This document shows positions 16,108-24,480 of a DNA stretch of 64,000 nucleotides, in pieces. The notes under the pieces were generated by a model, which was not told the origin of the DNA, did not search any database, and saw only the letters and a program-made list of their open reading frames with translations. Within the stretch, counting starts at the first letter, position 1. Each line of letters starts with the position of its first letter. Position numbers and translations under genes: made by a program. Source of the DNA: JAAYYM01 sp964483155 (GTDB lineage: Bacteria > Bacillota > Clostridia > Lachnospirales > Lachnospiraceae); assembly GCA_964483155.1 (NCBI GenBank), contig CAZAAC010000009.1:4748-68747 (forward strand), written 5' to 3'.

Positions 16108-17538
16108 ATGACAGACAGATATCAAAGCCCACTTTCCGAGCGCTATGCGAGCAGAGAGATGCAATACATTTTTTCGCCAGACATGAAGTTCCGCACATGG
16201 AGAAAATTATGGATTGCGCTTGCAGAAACAGAGAAGGAGTTAGGGTTACATATAACGCAGGAACAGATAGATGAATTGAAAATATATGCAGAGGATATTA
16301 ATTATGATGTTGCACAAGAACAAGAAAAAAAGGTGCGCCATGATGTCATGAGTCATGTATATGCATATGGAGTACAGTGTCCAAAGGCAAAGGGGATTCT
16401 TCATTTGGGAGCTACTTCCTGCTATGTTGGGGATAATACTGATATTATAGTAATGACAGAAGCGCTTAAACTGGTAAAAAAGAAATTAATTAATGTAATA
16501 GCAGAACTGGCTGAGTTTGCAGAAAAGTATAAAGCATTGCCTACGCTCGGATTTACACATTTTCAGCCAGCACAACCCACTACAGTCGGGAAAAGAGCAA
16601 CATTGTGGATACAGGAATTTATGCTTGATTTGGAGGACTTGGATTTTGTACTCTCTAATATGAAACTTCTTGGTTCAAAAGGGACAACTGGGACACAGGC
16701 AAGCTTTTTGGAGCTATTTGATGGTGATTATGGAAAAGTAGAAAAAATCGATCCTATGATTGCGCAGAAGATGGGATTTTCAAAGTGTTATCAGGTATCG
16801 GGACAGACATATTCGAGAAAAGTAGACACAAGGGTTGCGAATGTACTTGCTGGAATTGCGGCAAGTGCCCATAAGTTTTCTAATGATATTCGATTGCTAC
16901 AACATTTGAAAGAGGTAGAAGAACCATTTGAAAAGAGTCAGATTGGTTCCTCTGCAATGGCATATAAAAGAAACCCCATGCGTAGCGAGCGTATCGCGTC
17001 TCTTTCCAGATATGTTATGATTGATGCGCTCAATCCTGCAATTACTTCTGCGACACAGTGGTTTGAAAGGACGCTAGATGATTCGGCAAATAAAAGACTA
17101 AGTATCCCAGAAGGTTTTCTTGCAATCGACGGCGTACTTGATTTATGCATGAACGTGGTAGATGGTCTGGTAGTCTACGATAAAGTGATTGAAAAGCGTT
17201 TGCGCAGTGAGTTGCCTTTCATGGCTACAGAAAATATCATGATGGATGCTGTAAAAGCAGGCGGTGACAGGCAGGAATTGCATGAAAAAATACGTGAACT
17301 TTCAATGCAGGCAGGACAAAATGTAAAGGTAAACGGATTAGATAATAACCTACTTGAATTAATTGCGGCAGATGAAGCATTTAAAATGTCTCTCGAAGAC
17401 TTACAGCAGACAATGGATCCTGCCAAATATACGGGATGTGCAAAGGAACAGGTAGAGTCATTTTTAAATAAAGTTGTCAGACCAGTTTTAGAAGAAAACA
17501 AAGAACTAATAGGGCTTAGGGCTGAGATTAATGTATAA
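16108..17538 (+). CDS. purB: Adenylosuccinate lyase
   Basis: 476 residues, fumarase/aspartase superfamily. It cleaves SAICAR to AICAR and adenylosuccinate to AMP. The signature GSSAMAYKRNPMRSER contains the conserved flexible loop, and TQWFERTLDDSANKR and TLGFTHFQPAQPTT are typical. ATG follows AGGAGGTG. It lies 72 bp after purC; purA, which makes one of its substrates, is 7 kb downstream. Confidence 0.96.
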   Translation: MTDRYQSPLSERYASREMQYIFSPDMKFRTWRKLWIALAETEKELGLHITQEQIDELKIYAEDINYDVAQEQEKKVRHDVMSHVYAYGVQCPKAKGILHLGATSCYVGDNTDIIVMTEALKLVKKKLINVIAELAEFAEKYKALPTLGFTHFQPAQPTTVGKRATLWIQEFMLDLEDLDFVLSNMKLLGSKGTTGTQASFLELFDGDYGKVEKIDPMIAQKMGFSKCYQVSGQTYSRKVDTRVANVLAGIAASAHKFSNDIRLLQHLKEVEEPFEKSQIGSSAMAYKRNPMRSERIASLSRYVMIDALNPAITSATQWFERTLDDSANKRLSIPEGFLAIDGVLDLCMNVVDGLVVYDKVIEKRLRSELPFMATENIMMDAVKAGGDRQELHEKIRELSMQAGQNVKVNGLDNNLLELIAADEAFKMSLEDLQQTMDPAKYTGCAKEQVESFLNKVVRPVLEENKELIGLRAEINV

Positions 17539-17552
17539 TATAGAGTAACACA

Positions 17553-17600
17553 AAATGCTGATTATTCGGAGATGCCGTTAGTAATCAGCATTTATTATTA
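17553..17600 (+). terminator. Hairpin after purB
   Basis: A 12-bp perfect stem AAATGCTGATTA/TAATCAGCATTT (17553-17564 and 17582-17593) with a 17-nt loop, followed by T/A-rich DNA. Likely the purC-purB terminator. Confidence 0.55.
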
Positions 17601-17608
17601 AAAAGTAA

Positions 17609-17661
17609 TTGACAAATCAGTTAGTCAATGCTAACCTATTATTGAGTTAGAAATAACTAAC
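17609..17661 (+). promoter_or_regulatory. feo promoter with two GTTAG-N6-CTAAC palindromes
   Basis: TTGACA (17609-17614) is followed after 17 bp by TAACCT. Two perfect palindromes GTTAG-N6-CTAAC lie at 17620-17635, between -35 and -10, and at 17646-17661, near the start of transcription, 26 bp centre to centre. The core resembles the TTAG...CTAA arms of DtxR/IdeR-type iron boxes. Operator function is inferred from position in front of iron-uptake genes. Confidence 0.6.
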
Positions 17662-17707
17662 CGGATTTTTGAATACAAAATGTTAGTAGGAAAGCGAGTT
17701 GAGCGTC

Positions 17708-17974
17708 ATGACATTAAACGAGATACCAATTGGGAAAAGCGGAATTATTACTAGTGTTGGGGGAAAAAACGAATTACGTTTACGTTTGCTTGACATGGGG
17801 TTGGTACCAAAGACGAAAGCAACCATACAAAAAATAGCACCTATGGGCGACCCGATAGAAATTATGATAAGAGGGTATGAATTGACCATCAGAATCGCAG
17901 ATGCGGAGATGATTGAGGTAGAAGAAGCGGAGGATAGTGCATATGATATTTGCTCTTGTGGGAAATCAAAATAG
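17708..17974 (+). CDS. feoA: Ferrous iron transport protein A
   Basis: 88-residue SH3-like cytoplasmic partner of FeoB. MTLNEIPIGKSG, LRLRLLDMGLVPKT and GDPIEIMIRGYELTIR match the FeoA family. ATG 17708 gives the usual family N-terminus; an in-frame TTG at 17699 lies closer to the AGGAAAG ribosome site and is possible. It overlaps feoB by 32 bp, implying translational coupling. Confidence 0.93.
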   Translation: MTLNEIPIGKSGIITSVGGKNELRLRLLDMGLVPKTKATIQKIAPMGDPIEIMIRGYELTIRIADAEMIEVEEAEDSAYDICSCGKSK

Positions 17975-19949
17975 TGGGAAAACAACACTTTTTAATACAT
18001 TAACAGGTTCTAATCAGCATGTGGGAAATTTTCCGGGTATTACGGTAGATCAAAAGGTAGGAGAGATGCGCCTTGCGAAAGGCTGCTCTGTAGTTGATTT
18101 GCCGGGAATTTATTCTATTCGACCCTATTCTATGGAAGAAATCGTCACAAGAGATTTTATATTAAATCAGAAGCCTGATGGAATTATTAATATTGTAGAT
18201 GCAACAAATATTGAGAGAAATCTATACCTCACATTGCAACTGCTTGAGCTTCATGTTCCTATGGTACTAGCGCTCAATATGATGGATGAAGTACGTGGCA
18301 ATGGTGGAACAATTAATATTTCTGCAATGTCAAAAGCAATTGGAATACCTGTTATACCTATTAGCGCATCTAAGAATGAAGGTATTTCAGAGCTTGTAGA
18401 TCGAATTACGGATATAGCAAAAAAAAGAATTTATCCGAGTGTGTTGGATTTTTGTCAGCCGGGGCCTGTTCATAGGTGTATTCATTCCGTTTCGCATATG
18501 ATAGAAGATCATGCGGAAAGTAACAATATATCAGCACGCTTTGCTGCAACAAAGCTAATCGAAGGAGATCAGTCATTTGCTGAGAAACTGGGGCTTAGTC
18601 AAAATGAAATGGAGACCATAGAACATAGTGTGTCGGAGATGGAGCATGAATATGGTATGGATAGAAATGCGGCACTTGCAGATATGCGTTACAGTTTTAT
18701 AGAAGATGTTTGTGACGAGGCAGTTGTAAAATGTAAAGAGAGTCGTGAACATAAGCGTAGCGTTAAAATTGACAGAATTCTTACTGGCAGATATCTTGCA
18801 TTACCGATGTTTTTTGCAATTATGATAGTTATTTTCTGGCTTACATTTGGAGTTTTGGGCAGTTTTCTTGTTGATTTATTATCGCAGGGAATTGAGACGT
18901 TTACAAACTTTGTTGATTTGGGGCTTACAAACTACGGAATCAATCCTGTCGTGCACAGTTTGATTATTGATGGAATTTTTGCAGGGGTAGGGAGTGTGCT
19001 TTCATTTTTACCAATTATTGTAGTATTGTTCTTTTTCCTTTCTATTTTAGAGGATACTGGTTACATGGCACGTGTTGCTTTTGTAATGGATAAACTGCTA
19101 AGGAAGATCGGATTATCAGGGCGCAGTTTTGTTCCAATGCTGATAGGATTTGGGTGTACGGTACCAGCAATTATGGCAACCAGGACTTTATCATCGGAAC
19201 GTGACCGCAGAATGACGATTTTCTTAACACCGTTTATGAGCTGTTCAGCCAAGATACCTATTTATGCAGTTTTTAGTATAGCTTTTTTCCCAGGGCATTC
19301 AGCATTGGTTATGATTATTTTATATTTTTTTGGAATGCTAATAGGAATCATAGCGGCACTAGTGCTAAATATGACACTGTTTAAAGGAAATCCGATTCCA
19401 TTTGTTATGGAACTTCCTAATTATCGTATGCCTTCTTTGAAAAGTGTATTTATGTTGGTTTGGTATAAAGCAAAGGATTTTTTGCAGAGAGCATTTACGG
19501 TTATTTTTTTGGCAACCATTATTATATGGTTTCTCGGCGCATTTGATGCAAGATTAAATTTTGTTACAAATAATGCAGATAGTCTTCTTGCAGCAATTGG
19601 TCAGTTTATTGTTCCGGTATTCGTACCGATTGGGCTCGGAGATTGGCGTATATCTACTTCCATTATTGCAGGCTTGTCAGCGAAGGAAGCTGTTGTCAGT
19701 ACAATGAGTGTATTGCTGGGTACATCAATGGAAGGATTGAGCATATCACTAGGTAGTTTATTTACACCTCTCTCCGCATGTAGTTTTCTTGTTTTCACAT
19801 TGCTTTACACACCGTGTATAGCGGCAATCGCAACAATCAGAAGGGAACTGGGTTCTAGAGTCCAGACGCTCGGAATGGTCCTTTTGCAGTGCATCATCGC
19901 CTGGGTTTGTGCATTTGCAATTTATCAGATTGGGAATATGATTTTTTGA
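17943..19949 (+). CDS. feoB: Ferrous iron transporter B
   Basis: 668-residue GTP-dependent Fe(II) importer. The N-terminal G domain has G1 GNQNSGKTT, G3 DLPGIYS and G4 NMMD; the C-terminal half is the polytopic membrane domain with the two gate regions (GFGCTVPAIMATRTL and the CSAKIP segment). ATG 17943 stands 9 bp after GGAGG and is preferred over GTG 17937. It overlaps feoA and is followed by a small Cys-rich membrane protein. Confidence 0.96.
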   Translation: MIFALVGNQNSGKTTLFNTLTGSNQHVGNFPGITVDQKVGEMRLAKGCSVVDLPGIYSIRPYSMEEIVTRDFILNQKPDGIINIVDATNIERNLYLTLQLLELHVPMVLALNMMDEVRGNGGTINISAMSKAIGIPVIPISASKNEGISELVDRITDIAKKRIYPSVLDFCQPGPVHRCIHSVSHMIEDHAESNNISARFAATKLIEGDQSFAEKLGLSQNEMETIEHSVSEMEHEYGMDRNAALADMRYSFIEDVCDEAVVKCKESREHKRSVKIDRILTGRYLALPMFFAIMIVIFWLTFGVLGSFLVDLLSQGIETFTNFVDLGLTNYGINPVVHSLIIDGIFAGVGSVLSFLPIIVVLFFFLSILEDTGYMARVAFVMDKLLRKIGLSGRSFVPMLIGFGCTVPAIMATRTLSSERDRRMTIFLTPFMSCSAKIPIYAVFSIAFFPGHSALVMIILYFFGMLIGIIAALVLNMTLFKGNPIPFVMELPNYRMPSLKSVFMLVWYKAKDFLQRAFTVIFLATIIIWFLGAFDARLNFVTNNADSLLAAIGQFIVPVFVPIGLGDWRISTSIIAGLSAKEAVVSTMSVLLGTSMEGLSISLGSLFTPLSACSFLVFTLLYTPCIAAIATIRRELGSRVQTLGMVLLQCIIAWVCAFAIYQIGNMIF

Positions 19950-19967
19950 TAACATGGAGGGAATAAA

Positions 19968-20132
19968 ATGAATCTGTTTGACTTTATCGTAATGGGATTG
20001 ATAATAGCTGGTATAATAGCAGCATTAGGGTCTATCATAATAAGTGGGAAGAAGAAGGGCAAAACGGGATGTGGTTCCTGTAGTGGCTGCGGTTCCTATA
20101 ATAATTGCCGCGCGGGGAGTACTACTAAATAA
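19968..20132 (+). CDS. FeoB-associated small Cys-rich membrane protein
   Basis: 54 residues after TGGAGGG. One N-terminal membrane helix (residues about 3-26, LFDFIVMGLIIAGIIAALGS), a lysine cluster GKKKGK and a glycine/serine tail with C35, C38, C41 and C47. This is the pattern of the small proteins that follow feoB in many Clostridia; the cysteines may handle iron. Short but well supported by site, context and composition. Confidence 0.85.
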   Translation: MNLFDFIVMGLIIAGIIAALGSIIISGKKKGKTGCGSCSGCGSYNNCRAGSTTK

Positions 20133-20181
20133 AGAGGAGATAGAAAAAGTACAATCAATGCTGATAGATATTTATAGTATT

Positions 20182-20212
20182 CATAGGCTCCCTTATGAAA
20201 AGGGGGCCTATG
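20182..20212. terminator. Strong hairpin between convergent feo and oxidase genes
   Basis: 13-bp stem CATAGGCTCCCTT/AAGGGGGCCTATG with one G-T pair and a 5-nt loop. It lacks a long T-run but sits between convergent genes, so a bidirectional terminator is likely. Confidence 0.5.
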
Positions 20213-20231
20213 ATTTCGTGATGAGAGCATT

Positions 20232-20654
20232 TCAATCTATTTCAAAGGTTTCGGAATGAAAATTGCTATAATAACGGCCAGTTTTGGCGATAAATTTCAG
20301 TACACAGTAGTCAGGGTCAGTTACCCCTTTGGGATAATATAAGGTATCTCCATTCATCCAAAACATTTCTTTATGCATTTCATCTTCTAACACCTCGACA
20401 GTTCCCTTAAGCATGACGCCACGAAAGAAGCGTTTATCACAAAAATATAAACTGGCTTTAGGATTTTGACGAAACTGTCCAACTCTCATAGAGGAAGTAT
20501 TTGTACTAAAATAAAATTCCTTCAGACCTTCGCGTTTTCTAGGTGGATTCATTGCCTTAGCATTGGGAAATCCATCCTGATCTACTGAACTGATAATGCC
20601 CACCTTCTGTTTGTCTATTAAATTACCAATTGTTTTTTCTACATCATGCATCAT
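20232..20654 (-). CDS. Pyridoxamine 5'-phosphate oxidase-like flavin-binding protein
   Basis: 140-residue split-barrel protein of the PNPOx-like superfamily, binding FMN or a related cofactor. Seen: GIISSVDQDGFPNAKAM at the N-terminus, the FYFSTNTSSMRVGQFRQNPKASLYF block and FFRGVMLKGTVEVLED. Substrate unknown; many small members reduce flavins or act in general detoxification. Its start overlaps the end of the marR gene by 11 bp, so the two form one operon and the MarR protein probably controls it. Confidence 0.8.
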   Translation of the reverse strand: MMHDVEKTIGNLIDKQKVGIISSVDQDGFPNAKAMNPPRKREGLKEFYFSTNTSSMRVGQFRQNPKASLYFCDKRFFRGVMLKGTVEVLEDEMHKEMFWMNGDTLYYPKGVTDPDYCVLKFIAKTGRYYSNFHSETFEID

Positions 20655-21102
20655 AATAATTTTTTCCTCCTTGTTCGTTAGTTAGATTTGATAAGAGACG
20701 CTGTAGCATTGATTCAAAGGAAATGATTTCCTCATCAGTGAATCCTGCATAAAAGAGTTCATTCATTTTTGCAGATACCTGAAGATACTGCCCATATAGG
20801 GAATTTGCCATAGGGGTTAGTACAATACGTATGAGACGTCTATCCTTTGCATCAAAGGTGCGTTCGACATGTCCTTTTGCAACCAAACGATCTAGCATGC
20901 CTGTGAGTGTTGTCTTAGCTAGCCCGGTGCGTTTGGATAGTTCTACGATGGGAAGATTATCTTCTTGCCAAAGCACATATAGAATGCGCCCCTGTGCACC
21001 ATTAAATTCTTCGATGCCGGAAGATATGAGTAATTTTTCAAATACACGTCCCTGAATCTGTTTGACCTGCGATATTAAAAATCCACCATTTGAAGTATTC
21101 AT
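20644..21102 (-). CDS. MarR-family transcriptional regulator
   Basis: 152 residues, winged helix. LPIVELSKRTGLAKTTLTGMLDRLVAKGHVERTFDAKDRR is the recognition helix and wing (DxRxxR). The start ATG at 21102 follows AGAGGTG; longer reading to 21135 has no ribosome site. Its promoter is at 21126-21154. An imperfect palindrome TAGTAC-N6-GAACTA overlaps the -10 and spacer, suggesting self-repression. Drives the downstream PNPOx-like gene. Confidence 0.92.
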   Translation of the reverse strand: MNTSNGGFLISQVKQIQGRVFEKLLISSGIEEFNGAQGRILYVLWQEDNLPIVELSKRTGLAKTTLTGMLDRLVAKGHVERTFDAKDRRLIRIVLTPMANSLYGQYLQVSAKMNELFYAGFTDEEIISFESMLQRLLSNLTNEQGGKNYYDA

Positions 21103-21125
21103 TATAGCACCTCTTTCTATAAAGG

Positions 21126-21154
21126 ATAGTACCATATAGAACTAAATATGTCAA
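21126..21154 (-). promoter_or_regulatory. marR promoter
   Basis: Minus strand: perfect TTGACA (21149-21154), 17-bp spacer, TACTAT (21126-21131). The half-palindromes TAGTAC and GAACTA (21127-21144) lie within it. Confidence 0.7.
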
Positions 21155-21292
21155 AACAATTTTTGTCTACTTTTACTAAAATATAACAAAAATTTATCAC
21201 AAAAATAGAGACTGTTCATATTTACATTTTAATGATATACTAATTATATATTTTTTTTGAAGCACTACGTAATCGTTTAAGGAGGAAGAATG

Positions 21293-23419
21293 ATGCTTAG
21301 CAGAATGAAAAAAGCAAGAGATATTAAGAAAGAAAAGGTAATTAAAAAAGAAAAAACAATTAAAAGGGGTAAAGGGACTAAAATAATTTATAAACTTTTA
21401 TTTGCTTTTGCTGTTCCCATTATTATGATGATTTTTCTTGGTATCATTATTTATTCACAGGCAGCAAATAATTCCAAACAAAAATATGAAGAATCGGCAG
21501 GAAGTACCATTTCATCAATGGCTGAGTACTGCGATTTACTTTGCAAAACGGCAGAAGCTAAATCGGCGGAATTGCTTATAAATACAAAGATTACAGATTA
21601 CTATGGTCTCTATGCAATGAGTAAGGATGCGAATGCGGAGGCAAAGTATTATGAAATAGCAAAAGTGGCAACTTTGAATCTGGAGACAATAACAGATTTT
21701 ATCAGCAATGTGCATATGTTTGCGGCAAATGGAAGGCCAACTTCTTCAACAGCAAATGATTCCGCTAAGAAAGTGCCATTTACGGAAACGGCTTATGATG
21801 ATTTTCAGAAGGAAGAGGGCGCGCCTTTTGCAGCGGATAAAACAGTGAAGGGAATCTGGGTTGGAAAGCATCCTTATATAGATGCAGCCACAGAAATCGG
21901 AACAAATGATTATGCATTTAGTTTTATTAAGAAGTTTACGACAGCAAAAGGGTTTTTGATTGTTGATATTGATACCAAGCGTATAAAAGAGGTGTTGGAA
22001 CAGGCGGGCTTTGGAGAAGGAAGTATCGTCGGAATTATAACAGCTGACGGACGTGAGGTTATCTTAAAAGAAGAACAAGTAACAGGAGACATCATTTTTC
22101 AGGAACAGGCATTTTATACTGCATCGGTTGCCAGTGAAGAACAATATGGTGAATATGTAACCTATGAAGGATCTGATTATCTTTATCTCTATGCGCCAAT
22201 CGGGGAGACGGGCATGTCACTCTGTGCGTTAATACCTCAAGTCAATATATTGGGCGAGATGTCTAATATGCGTAATCTTACTATTATATTTGTTATTATA
22301 GCATCGGCCATAGCCATAGCAATAGGAATCGGATTATCACGTAGCATCAGTAAAGTGCTTAATAACGTATCCAAAGCTATGAAGTCAGCCGCTGAGGGAA
22401 ATTTGGCAGTTAAGGTTGCAACCAATCATCGTAAGGATGAGTTTGGAATATTGGCAAAGAGTATTGATACGATGCTTTCAAGTATGCGATCGACACTTGA
22501 AGAGGTGAAACAATTTGGAGGAAGCGTTGGAATATCAGCAGAGCAGGTATCGGAAACCACATTAAAAATATCACATGCCATGCAGGAAGTAAACAAAGCC
22601 ATTGCGGAGATGGAGAAAAATGTTATAACACAAGCCAGTGATGCTGAAAATGGTTATAACAAGATGGTTGCTTTTTCAGAAAAAATAAACAGCATTTATG
22701 AGATTACAAGTGTGATGAAAGAGACGGCTAGCGATACAATAGGAAGTATTGGTAAAGGAACAAGCAGAGTTGACGAATTGAACAGATCCTCCATTGCGAC
22801 AGCTGAGATTACACAGGTGTTGGTTAATAATATAGCAGAGGTAAATGATCAAAGTTCCAATATAGAAAGTATTGTTAATACGATTAATAATATTGCAGAA
22901 GAAACCAATTTACTTTCACTTAATGCAAGTATTGAAGCAGCACGTGCTGGTGAGAGTGGAAGAGGATTTGCCGTTGTTGCAGAAGCAATTGGAAAATTGG
23001 CAGAGCAGTCAATGGCATCTGGAAATCAAATTAGAAAAATAATAGAGAACATACAGAATACGACCTTTAAGACAACAGAATCTGCAGTGCAGGCAGAAGA
23101 AAATGTGAAGCAGCAGACTGCGGCCATTAATGATACAGTAGCAGTATTTACAGAAATCAATTATGCTGTTCTTGAGCTGGTTGAAAAGCTGGAAGGTGTC
23201 ATCGATGAAATGAGTATGTTGGCTAAAGACAAAGATGACGTACTAAATTCTATACAGGCAGTTATGCATGTGTCAGAGAATTCAGTAGCTTCAACTGAGG
23301 AGGTTACAGCTAATATTAACGAACAGGTTGACTTTATTACAAGACTTGCCGATGATGCCATGAAGCTAAGAAATGAGGCGGAAAAATTAAAACATAAAAT
23401 AGAGCAGTTCAGTATATAA
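21293..23419 (+). CDS. Methyl-accepting chemotaxis protein (membrane)
   Basis: 708 residues. A lysine-rich cytoplasmic tail with KKEK repeats (residues about 6-30), a membrane helix (about 33-55), an extracellular sensor (about 56-318, Cache-like in length and pattern), a second membrane helix (about 320-345), HAMP (about 346-400) and a signalling domain whose tip reads NIAEETNLLSLNASIEAARAG. It senses an unknown external ligand and controls CheA. Second ATG at 21293 has the better distance (7 bp) to AAGGAGG; ATG 21290 is 4 bp away. An extended -10 (TGATATACT) ends at 21241. LysR gene follows after 23 bp. Confidence 0.93.
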   Translation: MLSRMKKARDIKKEKVIKKEKTIKRGKGTKIIYKLLFAFAVPIIMMIFLGIIIYSQAANNSKQKYEESAGSTISSMAEYCDLLCKTAEAKSAELLINTKITDYYGLYAMSKDANAEAKYYEIAKVATLNLETITDFISNVHMFAANGRPTSSTANDSAKKVPFTETAYDDFQKEEGAPFAADKTVKGIWVGKHPYIDAATEIGTNDYAFSFIKKFTTAKGFLIVDIDTKRIKEVLEQAGFGEGSIVGIITADGREVILKEEQVTGDIIFQEQAFYTASVASEEQYGEYVTYEGSDYLYLYAPIGETGMSLCALIPQVNILGEMSNMRNLTIIFVIIASAIAIAIGIGLSRSISKVLNNVSKAMKSAAEGNLAVKVATNHRKDEFGILAKSIDTMLSSMRSTLEEVKQFGGSVGISAEQVSETTLKISHAMQEVNKAIAEMEKNVITQASDAENGYNKMVAFSEKINSIYEITSVMKETASDTIGSIGKGTSRVDELNRSSIATAEITQVLVNNIAEVNDQSSNIESIVNTINNIAEETNLLSLNASIEAARAGESGRGFAVVAEAIGKLAEQSMASGNQIRKIIENIQNTTFKTTESAVQAEENVKQQTAAINDTVAVFTEINYAVLELVEKLEGVIDEMSMLAKDKDDVLNSIQAVMHVSENSVASTEEVTANINEQVDFITRLADDAMKLRNEAEKLKHKIEQFSI

Positions 23420-23442
23420 GTGAGGTAAGCTAAGGAGCGGCT

Positions 23443-24325
23443 ATGACAAATAATTTAGAACAGTATAAAGTGTTTTATTATGTGGTGAAGTGCGGGGGAA
23501 TTACAGCCGCAGCCGAAGCCATGGCCGTTTCTCAGCCTGCTATCAGTCAGGCAATCAAGCAACTCGAGGAAGCCGTCAAGACACCACTATTTCTCAGGAC
23601 TTCACGAGGTGTACGGCTGACGAGTGAAGGGAAAATGCTGTGGTCCTATGTTGAAAAAGGATATGAAGCTATTCTGCGAGGGGAGTCTAAACTGCAGGAA
23701 ATGTTAGATTTAGATGCTGGAGAGATTCGTATCGGTGCCAGCGACATGACACTAAAGTTTTTTCTATTACCTTATCTGGAGCGATTTCACGAGAAGTATC
23801 CCAAAATTAAAGTAATTGTCTATAACTCACCTACCCCAGAGACGCTACAATCATTGCAAGATGGAAAGATTGATTTTGGATTAATTAGTTNNNNNNNNNN
23901 CGAGTAAGCGTGATTTCGCAGTGAAATCAGTTCGCTCCATTCAGGATATCTTTGTAGCAGGAAGCAAGTTTCGACAATTGTGTGGAAAACCACTTACATA
24001 TGGAGAACTTCAGGAGCTACCAATTATATGCTTAGAAAAGTCTACAAGCACTAGAACATATGTAGACGCATTTCTATATGCAAATGGGGTGGTATTACAT
24101 CCAGAGTTCGAATTGGCGACTAGTGATATGATTGTGCAGTTTGCACTTCGTAATTTAGGCATTGGATGCGTAATGAAGGATTTTGCAATAGATGCCATTT
24201 CAAGAGAGGCATTGTTTGAACTTAAGTTTGAGCAGGAGATTCCAACTAGAAATTTCTATGTGGCATATAGTGAAAAAAATCATTTATCAGTTGCTTCCCA
24301 GAAGTTGCTGGATATGTTGGTGTAG
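23443..24325 (+). CDS. LysR-type transcriptional regulator, interrupted by an assembly gap
   Basis: N-terminal winged helix-turn-helix is typical: FYYVVKCGGITAAAEAM, VSQPAISQAIKQLE, and LFLRTSRGVRLTSEG. The effector domain resumes after the Ns with SVRSIQDIFVAGSKF and ICLEKSTSTRTYVDAF. The part before the gap ends in FGLIS, and the part after is open from the first base past the gap (SKRDFAVK), but in a different frame if the gap were exactly 10 bases. The gap length is therefore a placeholder; the gene is probably intact in the organism, about 290-300 residues. Target genes unknown; it follows the chemoreceptor and precedes purA. Confidence 0.85.
23891..23900. other. Assembly gap (10 N)
   Basis: Ten undetermined bases inside the LysR gene. 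Reading frames on the two sides agree only if the true length differs from 10 (for example 9 or 12). Confidence 0.98.
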
Positions 24326-24374
24326 TAATAATGAAATGGAGTATATAGGAAATAGGATTGAAGTGATATATAAT

Positions 24375-24401
24375 TATTTATTATGTCATTCATAATAAAT
24401 A
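24375..24401 (+). terminator. AT-only hairpin after the LysR gene
   Basis: Perfect 11-bp stem TATTTATTATG/CATAATAAATA with loop TCATT. It could terminate the LysR message or be an operator in front of the purA promoter just downstream. The stem is weak because it is nearly all A-T. Confidence 0.3.
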
Positions 24402-24406
24402 TTAAT

Positions 24407-24435
24407 TTTACTTATGCTAAAATAAATGATATAAT
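24407..24435 (+). promoter_or_regulatory. purA promoter
   Basis: TTTACT (24407-24412), 17 bp, extended -10 TGATATAAT (TATAAT at 24430-24435), about 45 bp before the start codon. Confidence 0.6.
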
Positions 24436-24480
24436 CCAATCGTAAAAAAGAAATACGAGATTTTATAGGAGGAAAAAAAT

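Noticed and set aside
20044..20259. 71-residue reading frame overlapping the FeoB-associated Cys-rich gene
   Set aside because: It is in another frame of the better supported small membrane protein, lacks a ribosome site and runs through the hairpin into the oxidase gene.
23443..24325. LysR as a pseudogene or two genes
   Set aside because: The break coincides exactly with the Ns and both sides are open to the gap.
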